Source of the DNA: Actinomycetota bacterium
GTDB lineage: Bacteria; Actinomycetota; Actinomycetes; Mycobacteriales; HKI-0501
Direction of reading: 5' to 3'
Length of the DNA stretch: 58,080 nucleotides
NCBI GenBank assembly: GCA_030840805.1
Contig: JAVEDU010000052.1
Span: 1-58,080 of the forward strand
Both the position numbers and the translations under genes were made by a program. The stretch's first letter is position 1, and the number at the start of each line of letters is the position of its first letter. Of the stretch, positions 54,701 through 58,080 are shown one piece after another. The notes below the pieces were generated by a model that had not been told where the DNA came from, searched no databases, and was given only the letters and a program-made list of their open reading frames with translations.

Positions 54701-55278
54701 GTGCCGTCCGCCCGGGCCAGTTGCCAGCGCGGGTCACCGGAGGCGAGCCCGGTCATCTCCTCGAACGGCACGTCGAGGATGCGCAGCGCGCTGTCGTTGA
54801 CGGTCTGGATCCGCCCCGTCGCCGAGTACACGACGACGCCCTCGGCCAGGGCGTCGACGACGGAGCGGTACAGGTGTGCGGTGCGGCGCAGCTCGGCGCG
54901 CGTGCGCTGCCGTTCGCCCGCGTACTCCATCGCGCGCCGCAGCAGCCGGCCGTCCAGCCCCGTCTCGGGGAGGTGGTCCTGGGCGCCCCGGCGGAGGGCC
55001 TCGTCGGCGAGGCCCTCCGCGCCGGGCGGGACCAGGACGATGACCGGCACGCCGAGGGCGGTGAGGGAGTCCAGCGCCCCGAGGTCACCGTCGGTGAGGT
55101 CGAGGAGCGCGCAGTCGAAGTCGCGGGCGGCGAGCTCGGTGGCGGCCTCGGCCGAGGTCCGCACCCAGGTCAGCACGAGGGCCGGATCGGTGTCCGTGGC
55201 GGTGAGCGCGGCGCGGACCAGCCCGAAGCAGGCGGGGCGATCGGAGACGAGCAGGGCCGCCGGCTTGCTGGTCTCCAT
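51706..55278 (-). CDS. Degenerate receiver-PAS-GGDEF-EAL cyclic di-GMP protein
   Basis: A 1190-residue signalling protein. Residues 1-125 resemble a response-regulator receiver with the Asp (D60 in CALLDLTDGD) but lacking the usual Thr and Lys (VLVPPG, LPETG). About five PAS sensor domains span residues ~137-765. The GGDEF domain (~770-930) has an intact RFGGDEFVV site; the EAL domain (~945-1185) has EALLRWRHP, DDFGTGYSSLSYL and KIDQSFIRG, so both synthesis and breakdown of cyclic di-GMP are possible. No membrane segment is seen. ATG at 55278 with GGAG upstream; divergent from the helicase gene. Confidence 0.92.
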   Translation of the reverse strand: METSKPAALLVSDRPACFGLVRAALTATDTDPALVLTWVRTSAEAATELAARDFDCALLDLTDGDLGALDSLTALGVPVIVLVPPGAEGLADEALRRGAQDHLPETGLDGRLLRRAMEYAGERQRTRAELRRTAHLYRSVVDALAEGVVVYSATGRIQTVNDSALRILDVPFEEMTGLASGDPRWQLARADGTPVPADELPPLVSLRTGEAVSGTVLRVTRADGGFTWLELNATPLRREPDGRPYGVVASFRDITARRTAEDAVRNSQSALRLQSEVLHAVGQAVIVTDLDGRLRYANPAAEQLHDWEPGRSIGRNIGTLLPPGLLTPDIRPTLLAGGTWSAEYTVHRRDGAARRMLGNLTPMRSDDGTVLAVIGIGTDLTERVRAEDERQRLSAIVESSDAAIISETPDGTIRSWNRAASRLYGYEPGEAVGRHASMLEPPGGVTAFEDVLAQLRAGERVEHLETVRRRKDGTLVDVALTLSRIEDRQGRHTGFSSISRDITERKLFEAAAQEDRRRLAEAQRLAGLGSFEVDLTAGTIRWSAELYRILGVDPAVEPSLEQLFTQVHPDDLLAVNRQLKAVIDRGETTDGVHRLVRADGLRWVHIRAELRGDAGRPSATGTVIDVTEQRRIEGERRAAEDRLRAGFENAAVGIMMLDGDCQLTMVNPAVRSLLGRPDEQLVGHRIDEFLHPDDRGPALGRFAALVNGEVDSYQAERRYLRPDGGTVWVLVNVSPLRHAEGPSEFFFAQIQDITDRRAMEEALEHLAVHDALTQLPNRTLLTDRVQHALDRQGRRAGELAVLFVDIDRFKFVNDGMGHRAGDELLTVVAQRLRDTVRPSDTVARFGGDEFVVVCEQLVDPCEASTIAGRLARAIEEPMMLEGSEVVVTASIGVAVAAADATVDALLRDADTAMYRAKERGRARVEVFDEALRGRAAERLELEAALRRAVAAGEFELAYQPIVRVDTEAVIGCEALLRWRHPRRGLVSPAEFIPLAEETGLIVPIGAWVLDEALRQGSAWRAEGRELAIGVNLSARQLAAPDLVDTVAAALRNSGIAPHTVHLEITESVLMDDVEQSIATLTSLKELGISFAVDDFGTGYSSLSYLKRLPIDTLKIDQSFIRGLGVVENDSSIVRAIIGLGRALGMGLVAEGVEEPAQLAELRALGCDVAQGFLWSPAVPAGAFPTSVSRA

Positions 55279-55356
55279 GGATTCGGCACATCTCCGCGGT
55301 CGGGAACGGCGGTGGCACCCCGGCCGGGGAACAGGCAGGCCTGGCTCGCCGTTGAG

Positions 55357-55370
55357 ACAGACCTGTCTGT
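55357..55370. promoter_or_regulatory. Palindrome in the divergent promoter of the GGDEF-EAL and helicase genes
   Basis: ACAGAC-CT-GTCTGT, six-base perfect arms, lies 79 bases before the GGDEF-EAL start and about 120 before the helicase start. It resembles small repressor sites, including some TetR-type operators. No regulator can be assigned. Confidence 0.4.
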
Positions 55371-55490
55371 GACCAACTATCAACCAGCGGTGACCAAAAC
55401 GCAAATCTTCCGGCCATCTGCGATTCGGGGCGCAAGGAAGTGCCCCGGGGCGAGCCCGCACCGGCCCGGCAGGGCACCATCGGGGTCACC

Positions 55491-57989
55491 ATGACGCTCA
55501 CCGAACGGATCCCTGCCCCCGCCGACCCCGATGCCGTCTTCGACGCGTTCGCGGGCTGGGTCACCGAGACCGGACTCGACCTGTACCCGGTGCAGACCGA
55601 GGCGCTGATCGAGGTCGTCTCCGGCGCCAACGTCGTCCTGTCGACCCCCACCGGGTCCGGGAAGAGCCTGGTCGCGACGGGCGCGCACTTCGCGGCGCTC
55701 GCCGCCGGGCGGCGCAGTTTCTACACGGCGCCGATCAAGGCCCTGGTGAGCGAGAAGTTCTTCGCGCTCTGCGCGGTCTTCGGCCCCGCCAACGTCGGGA
55801 TGGTCACCGGCGACGCGAGCGTGAACGCCGACGCGCCGATCATCTGCTGTACCGCGGAGATCCTCGCGAACATGGCGCTGCGCCAGGGCACGGCGGCCGA
55901 TATCGGCCAGGTCGTGATGGACGAGTTCCACTTCTACGCCGAGCCGGACCGCGGCTGGGCGTGGCAGGTGCCGCTGATCGAGCTGCCGGACGTCCAGTTC
56001 GTCCTGATGTCCGCGACGCTGGGCGACGTCACCCACCTCGCCGACGACCTGACCCGCCGTACCGGCCGGGAGACGGCCGTCGTCACCTCCGTCCAGCGCC
56101 CGGTGCCGCTGCACCACTACTACGTCACGACCCCGGTCCACGAGACCATCGAGGAGCTGCTGTCGACCGGGCAGGCTCCCGTGTACGTCGTGCACTTCAC
56201 CCAGGCCGCGGCCCTGGAACGCGCCCAGTCGCTGATGAGCGTCAACGTGTGTACCCGGGCGGAGAAGGACGCGATCGCGGAGCTGATCGGGAACTTCCGG
56301 TTCACCGCCGGCTTCGGCAGGACGCTGACCCGGCTGGTGCGCCACGGGATCGGCGTCCACCACGCCGGCATGCTCCCGAAGTACCGGCGCCTGGTGGAGC
56401 TGCTCGCCCAGGCCGGGCTGCTGAAGGTGATCTGCGGTACGGACACGCTCGGCGTCGGCATCAACGTCCCGATCCGGACGGTGCTCTTCACCGCACTGTC
56501 CAAGTACGACGGAGTGCGGACCCGGCACCTGAAGGCGCGGGAGTTCCACCAGATCGCCGGGCGGGCCGGCCGGGCCGGGTACGACACGGCCGGCACGGTG
56601 GTGGTCCAGGCGCCCGACCACGACGTCGAGAACGCCAAGGCGCTCGCCAAGGCCGGTGACGACGCCAAGAAGCGCCGCAAGGTGGTGCGCAAGAAGGCAC
56701 CGGAGGGCTTCGTCTCGTGGGGCGAGCCCACGTTCGAGCGGCTGGTGGCGGCCGAGCCGGAACCGCTGACCTCCAGCTTCGCGGTGAGCAACGCGATGCT
56801 GCTCAACGTCATCGACCGTCCGGGCGATGCCTTCGCCGGGATGCGGCACCTGCTGGAGGACAACCACGAGACGCGCCCCGCGCAGCGCCGGCACATCCGG
56901 CGGGCGATCGCGATGTACCGCGCCCTGCTCACCGCCGGGGTGGTCGAGAAGCTGGACGAGCCCGACGCCGAGGGCCGTACCGTCCGGCTCACCGCGGACC
57001 TGCAGCTGGACTTCGCGCTGAACCAGCCGCTGTCCCCGTTCGCCGTCGCCGCGCTGGGGCTGCTGGACCCCGAGTCGCCGTCGTACATCCTCGACGCCGT
57101 CTCGGTCATCGAGTCCACCCTGGACGATCCCCGGCAGGTGCTGTCCGCCCAGCGGTTCAAGGCCCGCGGCGAGGCGGTCGCGGCGATGAAGGCGGACGGC
57201 ATCGAGTACGACGAGCGGATGGAGCTGCTCGACGAGGTGACCCACCCGAGGCCGCTCGCCGACCTCCTCGGGCACGCGCTCGCGAGCTACCGGAAGGGCC
57301 ACCCGTGGGTCGCCGACCACGAGCTGTCGCCGAAGTCGGTCGTCCGTGACATGTACGAGCGCGCGATGACGTTCACCGAGTACGTCGGGTACTACGGGCT
57401 GGCGCGCTCGGAGGGGCTGGTGCTGCGGTACCTCGCCGACGCGTACAGGGCCCTCGACCGGACCGTGCCGCAGGAGGCCAAGACCGAGGAGCTCACCGAC
57501 CTCGTGGAGTGGCTGGGCGAGCTGGTCCGGCAGGTCGACTCCAGCCTGCTGGACGAGTGGGAGCAGCTGCGCAACCCGGCCGCACCGGACACCGTCGCGC
57601 CCGTCGACGACACGCCGCCACCGGTCACCCGCAACCGCCGGGCGTTCCGGGTGCTGGTGCGCAACGCCCTGTTCCGCCGGGTGGAGCTGTTCGCGCTGCG
57701 CCGGTACGACCTGCTGGACGAGCTGGACCCGGACTTCGGGGGCTGGTTCGAGGCGCTGGAGGGGTACTACGCGGAGTACCCCGAGCTGGGCACCGGCCCG
57801 GACGCCCGCGGCCCGGCGCTGCTGGTCATCGACGAGCAGCCGGGGCGGTGGGTGGTGCGGCAGGTCTTCGACGACCCGGCCGGCGACCACGACTGGGGGA
57901 TCGCGGCGGAGGTGGACCTCGCGGCATCGGACGAGGCCGGTATCGCGGTGGTGACCGTGACCTCGGTGGGCCCGCTCAGCTCGCGTTGA
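55491..57989 (+). CDS. DEAD/DEAH-box helicase with DUF3516 C-terminal domain
   Basis: An 832-residue superfamily II helicase. Motif I STPTGSGKSLVATGAHFA near residue 50, motif Ia TAPIKALVSEKF, motif II VMDEFHFY (DEFH), motif III LMSATLGD, then HHAGMLPKYRRLVELLAQAG, GTDTLGVGINVPI and motif VI FHQIAGRAGRAGYD near residue 360. The C-terminal ~430 residues are the DUF3516 region found in Ski2/Mtr4-like actinobacterial helicases, with ALGLLDPESPSYILDAVSVIESTLDDPRQVL. Probably an RNA helicase; substrate unproven. ATG at 55491 lacks a strong ribosome site. The stop TGA belongs to a GTTGA repeat unit. Confidence 0.92.
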   Translation: MTLTERIPAPADPDAVFDAFAGWVTETGLDLYPVQTEALIEVVSGANVVLSTPTGSGKSLVATGAHFAALAAGRRSFYTAPIKALVSEKFFALCAVFGPANVGMVTGDASVNADAPIICCTAEILANMALRQGTAADIGQVVMDEFHFYAEPDRGWAWQVPLIELPDVQFVLMSATLGDVTHLADDLTRRTGRETAVVTSVQRPVPLHHYYVTTPVHETIEELLSTGQAPVYVVHFTQAAALERAQSLMSVNVCTRAEKDAIAELIGNFRFTAGFGRTLTRLVRHGIGVHHAGMLPKYRRLVELLAQAGLLKVICGTDTLGVGINVPIRTVLFTALSKYDGVRTRHLKAREFHQIAGRAGRAGYDTAGTVVVQAPDHDVENAKALAKAGDDAKKRRKVVRKKAPEGFVSWGEPTFERLVAAEPEPLTSSFAVSNAMLLNVIDRPGDAFAGMRHLLEDNHETRPAQRRHIRRAIAMYRALLTAGVVEKLDEPDAEGRTVRLTADLQLDFALNQPLSPFAVAALGLLDPESPSYILDAVSVIESTLDDPRQVLSAQRFKARGEAVAAMKADGIEYDERMELLDEVTHPRPLADLLGHALASYRKGHPWVADHELSPKSVVRDMYERAMTFTEYVGYYGLARSEGLVLRYLADAYRALDRTVPQEAKTEELTDLVEWLGELVRQVDSSLLDEWEQLRNPAAPDTVAPVDDTPPPVTRNRRAFRVLVRNALFRRVELFALRRYDLLDELDPDFGGWFEALEGYYAEYPELGTGPDARGPALLVIDEQPGRWVVRQVFDDPAGDHDWGIAAEVDLAASDEAGIAVVTVTSVGPLSSR

Positions 57990-57990
57990 C

Positions 57991-58050
57991 CACCCCCACC
58001 CCGCCTAGTTCACCCCCACCCCGCGTAGATCAGCCCCACCCCGCGTTGAT
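57991..58050. repeat. 20-base tandem repeat leading into a palindrome
   Basis: Three 20-base units with few changes: CACCCCCACCCCGCCTAGTT, CACCCCCACCCCGCGTAGAT and CAGCCCCACCCCGCGTTGAT. They progressively match the GCGTTGATCATGG left end of the family A palindrome that follows. Confidence 0.85.
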
Positions 58051-58080
58051 CATGGACTTTGCAACACGACACGCCGGCGT
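58045..58080. repeat. Family A palindrome, copy 4 (cut by the window end)
   Basis: GTTGATCATGGACTTTGCAA, then CGACACGCCGGCGT up to the last base of the window. It shares GATCATGG, TTGCAACA and the GACACGCCGGCGT core with copy 1, so the missing right half probably lies just outside the window. Confidence 0.8.

Noticed and set aside
55380-57890. Long minus-strand frame opposite the helicase gene
   Set aside because: No recognisable motifs; the plus-strand frame carries every helicase motif.
1-58080. tRNA, rRNA, riboswitch, phage or transposase genes
   Set aside because: No cloverleaf with a GTTC-type T loop, ribosomal RNA, integrase or transposase motif was noticed by eye. A covariance-model scan would be decisive.

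Overview
The window is about 58 kb of very GC-rich DNA with strong third-position G/C bias, frequent GTG starts and many 4-base GTGA or ATGA gene overlaps. Three GAF-ANTAR proteins, a mycothiol-type maleylpyruvate isomerase, an IdeR/DtxR-type iron box and an htdX-fabG4-fadA2-like locus all point to a free-living, probably soil, actinomycete (Actinomycetota). I cannot name the genus. No rRNA, tRNA, CRISPR array, phage gene or transposase was recognised.

Layout. 0.9-3 kb: inorganic pyrophosphatase and two GAF-ANTAR regulators. 3.3-8.2 kb: a four-gene cassette on the minus strand (ROK repressor, YhfX-type PLP enzyme, APC permease, SIS sugar isomerase or deglycase) that looks like uptake and breakdown of an amino compound linked to a sugar. 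8.3-15 kb: an ECF sigma factor with a long C-terminal extension, a large RecB-like nuclease-helicase, and a strip of decayed genes (enoyl-CoA hydratase start, broken secreted protein, asnB start). 15-20.9 kb: NhaA antiporter, small membrane protein, MHS-family transporter, a secreted protein of unknown function, and a third GAF-ANTAR protein. 20.9-25.4 kb: a complete 3-hydroxybenzoate/gentisate operon with a divergent IclR regulator. 25.6-27.7 kb: PspC, DedA, a small hypothetical protein and a methyltransferase. 27.8-30.4 kb: alkane hydroxylase operon alkB-rubredoxin-rubredoxin-rubredoxin reductase. 30.5-31.2 kb: a decayed GNAT gene and a tandem repeat. 31.3-37.6 kb: fatty-acid beta-oxidation locus (MaoC/HtdX, FabG4, thiolase; divergent TetR and acyl-CoA oxidase-like dehydrogenase). 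37.8-41.5 kb: ferric iron ABC transporter under a clear iron box. 41.7-49.9 kb: glycolate/lactate-to-malate operon aceB-glcD-glcE-glcF-lctP with an IclR regulator. 50-51.6 kb: TetR, a degenerate copy of its 3' end, and a SnoaL-like protein. 51.7-55.3 kb: a 1190-residue PAS-GGDEF-EAL protein. 55.5-58 kb: a DUF3516-type helicase.

The catabolic parts fit together. Alkanes are hydroxylated by AlkB, fatty acids are shortened by the 31-37 kb enzymes, aromatics enter through gentisate to fumarate and pyruvate, and C2 acids enter through glycolate oxidase and malate synthase. The AlkB, rubredoxin and Fe-S glycolate oxidase proteins are iron-demanding, which fits the nearby iron-regulated importer.

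The most unusual non-coding signal is two families of dispersed intergenic palindromes. Family A has the core CACGCCGGCGTG and outer TGATCA-type arms; family B has GTGATCACCACCG arms. Several supply the TGA stop codons of one or both flanking genes. The window also holds an unusual number of gene remnants, consistent with local decay and rearrangement.
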